Positions 7,166 through 12,769 of a DNA stretch of 12,769 nt are shown here, in pieces. The number at the start of each line of letters is the position of its first letter. The first letter of the stretch is position 1. Source of the stretch: Heritagella sp051881655 (GTDB lineage Bacteria > Bacillota > Clostridia > Oscillospirales > Acutalibacteraceae); the NCBI GenBank assembly GCA_051881655.1, contig JBJEQH010000111.1:1-12769 (forward strand), given 5' to 3'. A program made the translations under genes and the position numbers. The notes under the pieces are model-generated. The model did no database searches and had not been told where the DNA came from. It saw only the letters and a list, made by a program, of their open reading frames with translations.

Positions 7166-8005
7166 TTAAAACTGTCCGGTTTCGATCAAATAGGCGATAT
7201 ATTCCTCCAGGCACATATCGTGCTGGACCATATACTGGGCGTGTTCCTGTCCCACATAGCGGAAGTGCCAGGCTTCAAACTGAATCCCGGTGACCGCCTC
7301 CTTCCCCTGGGGATACCGCAGGATAAACCCATAATCCGCTGCGTGCTCACACAGCCATTCGTACTCCTTGTCCTCAATGGCGGTCACCCCGTTTAGATCA
7401 ATCGCAAGGCCCGTATTGTGCTCGCTGTAACCGGGAATCGTCATGGTCTGCAGGGCTTTTTCCAATGCCTCCTCCTCGGAAAGGCCGTCCTCCCGCATGT
7501 GGCGGCTGACCTCTTCATCAAGGAGATCCTGCTGTTTCTCCACGCTGCGGTAGGCGGAGGAAATCCACAGCGTATATCCGTTTTCATAGGCGTCCCGCTG
7601 CATCTCCTTATAGGCATCACAGATCCGCTCGTCCATCTCCACATCGTCATACTCGACCACGTTCACCGTATAGCCCTTCGGCACGGGATTTTGGGGATTG
7701 ACCAGCAGCAGCCGCCAATCGCTGCTCTGCTCCTCAAGCACCAAACCGGCGGGATCCACCCGCTGGGACTGGGAGCTCTCTGTTTTGGATGTTCCCCCGC
7801 TTTTGGCGGAATTTTCCGAGGAAGCGGGCGGATTATCCACCCGGGAGGAGGCGGAATCCGATAAGGGGGGAGAAAATGCCTGTAGTAAAAACGCGATAAC
7901 CCCGGCCAGCAGCAGCACGGCCAGCACCCCGAGAGCCACCACCGCTATTCTCTTTTTTCTGCGAATTCTTCGGTAACGGGAGTTTTTTCCGTACTTCTGG
8001 CCCAT
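7166..8005 (-). CDS. Membrane-anchored D-alanyl-D-alanine carboxypeptidase, M15/VanY family
   Basis: Predicted zinc peptidase trimming the terminal D-Ala from peptidoglycan stem peptides outside the membrane. A basic N-terminus (residues 1-19) and one hydrophobic helix at about 20-43 make a signal anchor, followed by a low-complexity Ser/Pro/Lys linker to about 85 and the catalytic domain at about 95-279. The zinc ligands are visible: His196 and Asp203 in SEHNTGLAID, and His247 in FEAWHFRYVG with catalytic Glu244; SSAYRS at 149-154 supplies the conserved Arg. AAAGGA lies 10 bases before the ATG. It is a single-gene unit with its own promoter and terminator. No vanR, vanS, vanH, vanA or vanX homologue is nearby, so a cell-wall housekeeping role is far likelier than glycopeptide resistance. 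Some family members instead cleave L,D or DL bonds. Confidence 0.92.
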   Translation of the reverse strand: MGQKYGKNSRYRRIRRKKRIAVVALGVLAVLLLAGVIAFLLQAFSPPLSDSASSRVDNPPASSENSAKSGGTSKTESSQSQRVDPAGLVLEEQSSDWRLLLVNPQNPVPKGYTVNVVEYDDVEMDERICDAYKEMQRDAYENGYTLWISSAYRSVEKQQDLLDEEVSRHMREDGLSEEEALEKALQTMTIPGYSEHNTGLAIDLNGVTAIEDKEYEWLCEHAADYGFILRYPQGKEAVTGIQFEAWHFRYVGQEHAQYMVQHDMCLEEYIAYLIETGQF

Positions 8006-8064
8006 GCAATTCGTATCCTTTCTCTCTTTCGTATCGCCCTTTTCTGCTCTTATTTTCTGCCCCT

Positions 8065-8094
8065 ATCATAACACAGATTTTTGAAAAAAAGCAA
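8065..8094 (-). promoter_or_regulatory. Probable promoter of the M15 peptidase gene
   Basis: On the minus strand an extended -10, TGT then TATGAT (hexamer at 8065-8070), and a -35 TTGCTT (8089-8094) are spaced by 18 bases. The start would be near 8058, giving a leader of about 50 bases before the ATG at 8005. Confidence 0.62.
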
Positions 8095-8137
8095 CGTGTG
8101 CCCTGAAAAGAAAATGCAAAATATCGGTATGTATCGA

Positions 8138-8174
8138 ACGGGAAAATCCCCGTCCGACCGCCGCTTCAGCGGCG
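8138..8174 (-). other. Tandem hairpins at the stop of the small unknown gene
   Basis: On the minus strand CGCCGC and GCGGCG form a 6-pair stem with loop TGAA (8159-8174); the loop contains the TGA stop codon of the 63-residue gene. A second stem ACGGG/CCCGT with a 6-base loop follows at 8138-8153. Neither has a following U-tract, so I do not call an intrinsic terminator. They could stabilise an mRNA 3' end or mean nothing. Confidence 0.35.
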
Positions 8175-8357
8175 CAATTCCAGATTTTGCAGCAGCCGGC
8201 GCACGTCTTTCTCACTGCGGTATTCTCCCACATGCTCTTCCAGCCCCAGCCGCTGCTCTTCACTGGCGCAGAGAAGAGGATCGCTTCTCCGGTACAGACC
8301 CATCAGTCCCAGCGAAAAATCCGGTTCCTCCCCCTCGTAAATCTCATACGGCCACAT
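8166..8357 (-). CDS. Small hypothetical protein, 63 residues
   Basis: I do not recognise this protein. It reads MWPYEIYEGEEPDFSLG at the start, acidic and aromatic, and ends in a charged, helix-prone segment with KDVRRLLQNLELRR; there is one Cys (residue 30) and no signal peptide or membrane helix. The ATG at 8355-8357 has GGGGGTGAGAGGA directly upstream, a strong though closely spaced ribosome binding site; a GTG three codons earlier (8366) is an alternative. The biased composition and the helix-like charge pattern favour a real gene over a random frame. It sits between the lysC terminator and the M15 peptidase promoter, and I see no good promoter of its own, so it may depend on read-through from lysC. 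Its stop codon lies in the loop of a small hairpin. Confidence 0.6.
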   Translation of the reverse strand: MWPYEIYEGEEPDFSLGLMGLYRRSDPLLCASEEQRLGLEEHVGEYRSEKDVRRLLQNLELRR

Positions 8358-8414
8358 TCCTCTCACCCCCGGTGATTAGAATGCCAAAGCGTCCGCCTTC
8401 CTATTCCCATAAAC

Positions 8415-8457
8415 AGAAAAATCCTCCTCCCGTTTGTTTCAGCGGGAAGAGGATTTT
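8415..8457 (-). terminator. Intrinsic terminator after lysC
   Basis: On the minus strand AAAATCCTCTTCCCG pairs with CGGGAGGAGGATTTT over 15 positions with a single T-G wobble, around a 10-base loop. The 3' arm ends in five T, then CTGTTT. It begins about 13 bases after the lysC stop and closes the hom-thrB-lysC operon. Confidence 0.92.
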
Positions 8458-8470
8458 GCGGAACCTGTTT

Positions 8471-8941
8471 TTACCGGAAGAATTTGTTGTGCACCGCCTG
8501 CACCGCAGCGTCGGCCTCGCTCTCGTCAATCAGGACCGAAATTTTAATTTCGCTGGTGGAAATCATATGGATATTGATATTGGCGCCGTACAGCGCTTCA
8601 AACATATCCGCCGCCACGCCGGGATGCGACTCCATCCCCGCGCCCACGATGCTCACCTTGGCCACATGCTCGTTATACACCACACTGGTGGCCCCCAGCG
8701 CCTCGGCATAGGGCTCCAGCAGATCCAGCGCCAGCTTGAGGTTATCCTGCGCGATGGTAAAGGAGATGTCCTTTGTCCCGTTGCGGCCCACCGACTGCAG
8801 AATAATATCCACATTGATATTTTTGGCCGACAACTTGCTAAAGACGCGGAACGCCAGGCCCGGCTTATCCGGCACCCCGATAATCGAGATCCGTGCAATA
8901 TTGGTATCCTTGGCTACACCGCTGATCAGCATTTTTTCCAT
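8471..8941 (-). CDS. Aspartokinase beta subunit from an in-frame internal start in lysC
   Basis: Translation from Met246 of LysC would give a 156-residue product made of just the two ACT domains. The ATG at 8939-8941 is preceded by AAAGGAG at 8951-8957 with 9 bases of spacing, as good as any gene start in the window, and it falls exactly at the junction of the kinase and ACT domains. Bacillus subtilis aspartokinase II and the Corynebacterium glutamicum enzyme are known alpha2-beta2 proteins whose beta subunit arises this way. A second ATG three codons later (MEKM) could also be used. The product is predicted, not shown. Confidence 0.68.
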   Translation of the reverse strand: MEKMLISGVAKDTNIARISIIGVPDKPGLAFRVFSKLSAKNINVDIILQSVGRNGTKDISFTIAQDNLKLALDLLEPYAEALGATSVVYNEHVAKVSIVGAGMESHPGVAADMFEALYGANINIHMISTSEIKISVLIDESEADAAVQAVHNKFFR

Positions 8942-9676
8942 TTTGGTTATCTCCTTTACAATGGTACCCGGCTGTTTTGTGATACTGGAGAGGACTTCCA
9001 GCTCCAGGCCGTATTTCTTCGCCATTTCTACCGAACGGTTGTGCAGAACCTGCGCCCCCAGAGTTGCCAGTTCCAGCATCTCGTCGTAGGAAATCATCGG
9101 CAGTTTGATCGCATTTTCCACTTTACGGGGATCGGCCGTGTACACGCCGTCCACATCCGTATAAATCTGGCACAAATCCGCTTTCATCACACAGGCAATC
9201 GCCACTGCGCTGGTATCGCTGCCGCCGCGGCCCAGGGTGGTCATATCGTCATAGCGGTTAATCCCCTGAAACCCGGTTACAATGACAATGTTGCGCTTAT
9301 CCAGCTCTTTGCGGATGCGCTGCGGATCGACGGTTTTAATCCTCGCATTTCCGTAATCCGTGGTGGTGATGAAGCCCGCCTGCCATCCGAGAAGGGAGAC
9401 CACGGGGTACCCCATCTTTTCGATGGTCATGGCCAGAAGAGAAGCGGACATCTGCTCGCCGGCCGTGAGAAGCATATCCATCTCCCGCTTACTGGGATGG
9501 TCATTGACCTCGGCCGCTTTGGCGATCAGATCATCGGTGGTATCGCCCTGCGCGGACACCACAACCACCATGTCGTTTCCCTGCTTATATTTTTCCGTGA
9601 TAATTTGCGCTACGTTTCTGAGGCGGTCGGCATTGGCCACCGACGTGCCCCCAAACTTCTGCACGATCAAACTCAT
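8471..9676 (-). CDS. lysC: Aspartokinase, alpha subunit
   Basis: Cytosolic kinase phosphorylating aspartate with ATP, the committed step towards lysine, threonine, methionine and diaminopimelate. The 401 residues have the normal monofunctional length. The kinase domain (about 1-245) carries VQKFGGTS at 5-12, the aspartate-binding TAGEQMSASLLA at 71-82 and the nucleotide-binding GRGGSDTSAVAIA at 149-161 with YTDVDGVYTADPR at 172-184. Two ACT domains follow at about 260-330 and 340-400, with a regulatory ligand site suggested by PDKPGLAFRVF and ESHPGVAADMF. CCGGAGG lies 7 bases upstream of the ATG, and the gene starts 17 bases after the thrB stop. Placement with hom and thrB suggests control by threonine, or lysine plus threonine, but the effector cannot be read from sequence. 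An internal start at 8941 likely also makes a beta subunit. Confidence 0.96.
   Translation of the reverse strand: MSLIVQKFGGTSVANADRLRNVAQIITEKYKQGNDMVVVVSAQGDTTDDLIAKAAEVNDHPSKREMDMLLTAGEQMSASLLAMTIEKMGYPVVSLLGWQAGFITTTDYGNARIKTVDPQRIRKELDKRNIVIVTGFQGINRYDDMTTLGRGGSDTSAVAIACVMKADLCQIYTDVDGVYTADPRKVENAIKLPMISYDEMLELATLGAQVLHNRSVEMAKKYGLELEVLSSITKQPGTIVKEITKMEKMLISGVAKDTNIARISIIGVPDKPGLAFRVFSKLSAKNINVDIILQSVGRNGTKDISFTIAQDNLKLALDLLEPYAEALGATSVVYNEHVAKVSIVGAGMESHPGVAADMFEALYGANINIHMISTSEIKISVLIDESEADAAVQAVHNKFFR
8951..8957 (-). promoter_or_regulatory. Internal ribosome binding site in lysC
   Basis: AAAGGAG on the minus strand, inside the lysC coding sequence, 9 bases before the in-frame ATG at 8939-8941. 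It encodes part of VKEIT and is the element that supports separate synthesis of the aspartokinase beta subunit. Confidence 0.68.
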
Positions 9677-9693
9677 AAAAAAACCTCCGGTAT

Positions 9694-10590
9694 TTACTCA
9701 ACTGTAATGCGCGCACCGTGGGGATCGGCTGCCAGAATTTCGGTTTTCCAGTTCTCGATTCCCTTCTGCGCAAGCTGCGCCTGGATCTGGGTGAGGAAAC
9801 GGTCGGCCTCATCCGACGGAACCAGGGCGATGATGGTGGGGCCGGCGCCGCTGACATAGGTTCCCAGCGACCCCAGCTCGTAAGAAATGCGGAACACCTG
9901 ATCGTAGTGCTCAATCAGGCCGCTGCGGTACGGCTGATGCAGCCGGTCCTGTACCGCAACCCGCAGGTTCTCAATTTTTCCGGAAAAAAGCGAGGCCGTC
10001 ATCAGCGCCGAGCGGGAGAGGTTGTAGACCGCATCCTCGCGGGTGTAGGTATCGGGCAGCATTTTCCGGGCCAGCTCTGTCTTCAGCTCAAACGGGGGAA
10101 CCAGAACGGCAAAGCGGATTTTATCCGATACCGGCACACTGACGCTGTACACGCGCTCGCCCTCCATGGCCGAGGCCACCAGCCCGCCGGAAATCGCCGG
10201 GGTGGTGTTATCCGGGTGCCCCTCGATTTTGGCGGCCATGCGGATCAGATCCTTCTGGGAAAGGGGATTGCCCAACATGCGGTTGGCGCCCAGGATTCCC
10301 GCCACAATGCAGGCCGAGCTGCTGCCAAGACCGCGGGCCATGGGAATGTTGTTCTCCTGCCGGATTCTCAGCCCCGGCAGCTTGTGGCCGCACTCCTCAA
10401 ACAGGCGCTCGGCCGCCCAATAGATCAAATTGCCCGAATCGGTGGGAACTACCGTGTCATCCAGCGAAGCGATATCCACCGTGTCCCATTCTTCCATCCA
10501 CACGCGGTTGCACTTGGTCAGCGCAATCCCCAGGGAATCAAAGCCCGACCCCAGATTGGCCGAAGTTGCCGGTACGTCAATTCGCATCAT
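9694..10590 (-). CDS. thrB: Homoserine kinase
   Basis: GHMP-superfamily kinase that converts homoserine to O-phosphohomoserine, the substrate of threonine synthase. The 298 residues are the usual length. The N-terminal motif VPATSANLGSGFDSLG (6-21) is typical of ThrB, the phosphate-binding loop PMARGLGSSSA is at 83-93, and the C-terminal GHMP motif GTYVSGAGPTIIAL is present. The start is either ATG 10590 or the next codon 10587. The only visible Shine-Dalgarno, AAGGA at 10603-10607, is 12 bases away, a long spacing, and a closer out-of-frame ATG pair opens a seven-codon frame overlapping the start. The gene follows hom after 57 bases and precedes lysC by 17. No thrC is in the window, so threonine synthase must be elsewhere. 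Confidence 0.95.
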   Translation of the reverse strand: MMRIDVPATSANLGSGFDSLGIALTKCNRVWMEEWDTVDIASLDDTVVPTDSGNLIYWAAERLFEECGHKLPGLRIRQENNIPMARGLGSSSACIVAGILGANRMLGNPLSQKDLIRMAAKIEGHPDNTTPAISGGLVASAMEGERVYSVSVPVSDKIRFAVLVPPFELKTELARKMLPDTYTREDAVYNLSRSALMTASLFSGKIENLRVAVQDRLHQPYRSGLIEHYDQVFRISYELGSLGTYVSGAGPTIIALVPSDEADRFLTQIQAQLAQKGIENWKTEILAADPHGARITVE

Positions 10591-10647
10591 ATAACATCAT
10601 CTTCCTTCACGATTATTCTATTCGCCAAACCCGCGAACGGCCCGTTC

Positions 10648-11895
10648 TTACAGATCGGCAATGCGGATGGTCATATCCACCTGGGCGCCCATCTGCTGCA
10701 GCTGCTGCAGTTTTTCCTCGATGACCGCTTCGCTCATCAGCTTCTCCGTATAGAAGGCCAGCTCGTTTTCCGGAGCATCAAAACGCGACAGGCGGGATAC
10801 GCCGCCGAACAGGGCGTCTGCCTTATCAAACAGGGCATCGCAGTCCTCGGCCGCAGCGCGGACGTACATCAGCGTCTCGTTCTTCCGGTAGTCCTCCACA
10901 TAGTCGGCCGTGGCATCGTCCCAATACAGGTATTTGCGCGCCTTCACATGCTTCACGCAGTCGATAATATCGGCCACCACCGCGCTGGCGGTGGGCAGCT
11001 TGCCGGCGCCCTTGCCGTAGAACACCACGTCTCCGGTCTCGTCGCCGCGCACCAGAATGCCGTTGAACACATCGTCCACATTGGCCAGCTGGCTCTCGCG
11101 GGGGATCATCATCGGGGCCACCATAATCATGATCTTCCCGTCGTCAGTGTGCTTCACCGAGCCGATCAGCTTGATCACGCCGCCCCAGGCATCCGCATAC
11201 TCCACATCGCTGAGGGTGACCCTGGTAATCCCCTCGGTATGAACCCACTCGGGATACACATGCTTGCCAAACGCCAGCGACGCCAGGATGCAGATCTTGC
11301 GGCAGGCATCGTACCCCTCGATATCCGCGGCGGGGTTGCGCTCGGCATAGCCCAGCTTCTGGGCCAGGGCCAGCGCATCCTCAAACGTCATGGATTCGCG
11401 GATCATCTTCGTCAGAATAAAGTTCGTGGTGCCGTTGAGGATTCCGGCGATTTCCAGCACCTCATTGGCCGCCAGGCACTGGCTGATCGGGCGGATAATC
11501 GGGATACCGCCGCCCACGCTGGCCTCGAACAGGAAATTGAGGTTATTCTTCTGGGCAATCTTCAGCAGCTCGGCGCCTTTGGCCGCCACCAGCTCTTTGT
11601 TGGAGGTCACGACGCTCTTGCCGTTTTCCAGGCAGGCCTTCACATAATCATAGGCCGGATGCAGCCCGCCCATCACTTCTGCGACAATTTTCACCTCGGG
11701 ATCCTGCAGGATCTGATTGAAATCCTTGGTAAAGCGGTCGTGCAGAGGACTGTCGGGGAAATCGCGGATATCCAGAATGTATTGAATCTCAATTTCTTCC
11801 TTGGCGCGGCGGGCGATGCTCTCGGCATGGGAAGTCAGCACTTCCGCCACACCGGAGCCCACGGTTCCATGGCCCAAAATAGCAACTTTCATCAT
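10648..11895 (-). CDS. hom: Homoserine dehydrogenase
   Basis: NAD(P)-dependent enzyme that reduces aspartate semialdehyde to homoserine, the branch point to threonine and methionine. The 415 residues match the ACT-containing bacterial form. The Rossmann motif GHGTVGSG is at 8-15; TSNKELVAAKG, EASVGGGIPIIRPI, NGTTNFIL and the substrate/catalytic signature DIEGYDACRKICILASLAFG are all present. The C-terminal part (about 340-415) is in the ACT position but reads AAAEDCDALFDKADALF, lacking the usual D-x-P-G-V ligand turn. The start is ATG 11895 or 11892, with AAGGAGG about 10 bases upstream; a nearer ATG (11902) is out of frame. It begins 37 bases after the ACT-protein gene and is followed by thrB. 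Confidence 0.95.
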   Translation of the reverse strand: MMKVAILGHGTVGSGVAEVLTSHAESIARRAKEEIEIQYILDIRDFPDSPLHDRFTKDFNQILQDPEVKIVAEVMGGLHPAYDYVKACLENGKSVVTSNKELVAAKGAELLKIAQKNNLNFLFEASVGGGIPIIRPISQCLAANEVLEIAGILNGTTNFILTKMIRESMTFEDALALAQKLGYAERNPAADIEGYDACRKICILASLAFGKHVYPEWVHTEGITRVTLSDVEYADAWGGVIKLIGSVKHTDDGKIMIMVAPMMIPRESQLANVDDVFNGILVRGDETGDVVFYGKGAGKLPTASAVVADIIDCVKHVKARKYLYWDDATADYVEDYRKNETLMYVRAAAEDCDALFDKADALFGGVSRLSRFDAPENELAFYTEKLMSEAVIEEKLQQLQQMGAQVDMTIRIADL

Positions 11896-11932
11896 CAGTC
11901 ATTTTCCTCCTTATATGTCAAATCTTTTCAAA

Positions 11933-12373
11933 CTATTCATCCCCAATGCTCTGAATCGAAAGGACCCCATCCAGACACTGCAGCCGCTGCAAAAGCGCAT
12001 CAACGGTCAGATCCATGGAATCAATCCGGGCCGAAATGGATACCAGCGCCCGGCCGTCCACAGGGATGTTCTGGTTAATGGTCAGAATGTTGGCATTGAC
12101 CGCATGAAAAACGGAGATGAGGGTCATCAGAACCCCCGGCCGGTCCTGCAAAACCGCCTGAACCGTTAAAATCCGGGTCGTCTGCTTTTGGCTGTAGGGG
12201 AAAACTGCGTCTTTGTACTTATAATAGACACTGCGGCTGATCCCGGCCATGCGCACCGCTTCCGAAGTGCTGGAGGCCTCTCCGTTTGCAAGGATCTGCT
12301 TCACCTGCAGAACCTTGCCGTACACCTCCGGCAGGGAGCCCGCCTCGACAAGCAAATATGTGGAATTCTTCAT
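11933..12373 (-). CDS. ACT domain protein of the PheB/UPF0735 family
   Basis: A 146-residue cytosolic regulatory protein, probably binding an amino acid. Residues about 20-60 look helical and winged-helix-like (KVLQVKQILANGEASSTSEAVRMAGISRSVYYKYKD), and residues about 67-143 form a canonical ACT domain with the ligand turn QDRPGVL and NANILTINQ. This layout fits the PheB/UPF0735 family, which in Bacillus lies beside pheA and in many Clostridia lies just upstream of hom. It is the first gene of the hom-thrB-lysC operon, so it plausibly senses threonine or a related product and acts on the operon or on Hom. The ATG at 12371-12373 has GGTGGTGG a few bases upstream, a modest ribosome binding site. 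The family is clear; the ligand and target are inference. Confidence 0.9.
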   Translation of the reverse strand: MKNSTYLLVEAGSLPEVYGKVLQVKQILANGEASSTSEAVRMAGISRSVYYKYKDAVFPYSQKQTTRILTVQAVLQDRPGVLMTLISVFHAVNANILTINQNIPVDGRALVSISARIDSMDLTVDALLQRLQCLDGVLSIQSIGDE

Positions 12374-12393
12374 TGTCCACCACCCAAAAACTA

Positions 12394-12414
12394 CTGTATT
12401 ACCGTGATATACAG
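12394..12414 (-). promoter_or_regulatory. Operator-like inverted repeat upstream of the ACT-hom-thrB-lysC operon
   Basis: On the minus strand CTGTAT, nine bases, ATACAG: a perfect 6-base inverted repeat covering the edge of the proposed -10 and the predicted start of transcription. GGTAAT also occurs twice in direct orientation, 17 bases apart, through the same stretch. A dimeric repressor bound here would block initiation. The binding protein is unknown. Confidence 0.4.
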
Positions 12415-12441
12415 ATTACCATGTTTTCGGTCTTTTGACAA
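12413..12441 (-). promoter_or_regulatory. Possible promoter of the ACT-hom-thrB-lysC operon
   Basis: On the minus strand a -35 TTGTCA (12436-12441) and a weak -10 TAATCT (12413-12418) are spaced by 17 bases, in the 182-base gap between the upstream terminator and the ACT gene. The -10 is poor; TATATC just downstream is an alternative at too long a spacing. I see no T-box, lysine riboswitch or leader peptide with threonine codons in the gap. Confidence 0.42.
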
Positions 12442-12550
12442 GGGAAGAATCCGGCAGGAATGGGTCACATTCGATCAAATTCCTGTGCAAAACCACGAAA
12501 GTCGCCGGAATCTCCCGGCACGGGATGGATCCGCTCCCCTTCAACTGCCC

Positions 12551-12597
12551 AAGAAAAGGGGCACTGTCCTCGGCTTTTCGGCCGTACAGTGCCCCTT
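12551..12597 (-). terminator. Intrinsic terminator after the Pro/Thr-rich gene
   Basis: On the minus strand AAGGGGCACTGT pairs with ACAGTGCCCCTT (12 pairs), with an inner CGGC/GCCG stem, and TTTTCTT follows. It starts 16 bases after the stop at 12613 and separates that gene from the amino acid operon. Confidence 0.87.
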
Positions 12598-12612
12598 CTT
12601 CACAGGAAAAGT

Positions 12613-12769
12613 TCACTCTCTTGGAAACGTTCCGTGTCCGCTTCCTCCCCCCTGCAGATCGGAGGATTCCGGATCTTCCGACGGCTGCGGGGGTTCCTGC
12701 GTCGGTTCTACCGGCGTGGGAGTGGGTTCGGGTGTGGGGGGGGGAGGGGGCGTGGGCGTCGGCGTCGGG
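12613..12769 (-). CDS. C-terminus of an unidentified protein with a Pro/Thr-rich tail
   Basis: Only the last 51 codons before a TGA (12613-12615) are in the window; the protein begins beyond the edge. The visible part is a low-complexity tail: alternating Pro-Thr, five Pro in a row, Pro-Glu/Pro-Thr repeats, then a Ser/Asp/Glu stretch and SSDLQGGGSGHG, ending TFPRE. Such disordered extracytoplasmic tails occur on class A penicillin-binding proteins and other cell-envelope proteins in Clostridia, so an envelope protein is a reasonable guess, but nothing catalytic is visible and I do not assign a function. The frame is supported by a stop followed closely by an intrinsic terminator. The tail is encoded partly by a run of nine C (plus-strand G at 12736-12744), a possible slippage site. 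Confidence 0.7.
   Translation of the reverse strand, partial: PTPTPTPPPPPTPEPTPTPVEPTQEPPQPSEDPESSDLQGGGSGHGTFPRE

Noticed and set aside
7166..8005. VanY-type peptidase as a vancomycin resistance gene
   Set aside because: No van regulatory, ligase or dipeptidase genes are near, and M15 carboxypeptidases of this type are ordinary cell-wall enzymes in Clostridia.
8066..8263. A 65-codon minus-strand frame overlapping the small unknown gene
   Set aside because: It overlaps the better-supported 63-residue frame, extends into the M15 peptidase promoter, and has a Cys/Trp-rich random-looking composition.
10635..10647. Palindrome GAACGG-C-CCGTTC just after the hom stop codon
   Set aside because: A one-base centre cannot form a good hairpin, there is no U-tract, and a 13-base palindrome in GC-rich sequence can arise by chance; there is no promoter here for it to regulate.
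9718..12078. A 786-codon open frame on the plus strand across hom, thrB and lysC, and similar long plus-strand frames at 8081-9859 and 4145-5683
   Set aside because: They are exact antisense to well-recognised conserved genes, lack sensible start sites and protein-like motifs, and are expected from GC-rich third codon positions.
12416..12616. A 66-codon minus-strand frame between the Pro/Thr-rich gene and the ACT gene
   Set aside because: It runs straight through the terminator hairpin and the promoter region and has no good ribosome binding site.

Overview
The window is a piece of Bacillota chromosome, most likely a Clostridia member of the gut Oscillospiraceae/Ruminococcaceae type. This is inferred from the protein sequences, strong AGGAGG-like ribosome binding sites, sigma-A-like promoters and U-tailed intrinsic terminators; I could not run a search. 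It is GC-moderate to GC-rich, and every gene I can support lies on the minus strand, so transcription runs from high to low coordinates. Most genes are core metabolism, and I see no phage, IS, CRISPR or defence module.

In transcription order: (1) the proline/threonine-rich C-terminus of an unidentified protein (12613-12769) ends at a terminator. (2) An aspartate-family amino acid operon follows: a stand-alone ACT-domain regulator, homoserine dehydrogenase (hom), homoserine kinase (thrB) and aspartokinase (lysC), closed by a strong terminator. Aspartokinase makes aspartyl phosphate, Hom makes homoserine and ThrB makes phosphohomoserine; threonine synthase (thrC) and aspartate-semialdehyde dehydrogenase are not in the window. 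(3) A 63-residue unknown protein. (4) A membrane-anchored M15/VanY-type D,D-carboxypeptidase with its own promoter and terminator. (5) A gltX-glnS operon for glutamyl- and glutaminyl-tRNA synthetases, whose promoter is partly embedded in the preceding terminator. (6) A GNAT acetyltransferase between two terminators. (7) A phosphate-uptake operon pstS-pstC-pstA-pstB, cut by the window edge inside pstB, with a terminator between pstS and pstC and 4-base ATGA overlaps between pstC/pstA and pstA/pstB.

The most notable observations are: a PstS whose two halves are in the reverse of the usual order (an apparent circular permutation); an in-frame internal start with an excellent Shine-Dalgarno site inside lysC, predicting a separate beta subunit as in Bacillus aspartokinase II; a Hom whose C-terminal ACT-like domain lacks the usual ligand motif while a canonical ACT protein is encoded just upstream; and an operator-like inverted repeat over the proposed promoter of that operon. 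I found no clearly new multi-gene system.
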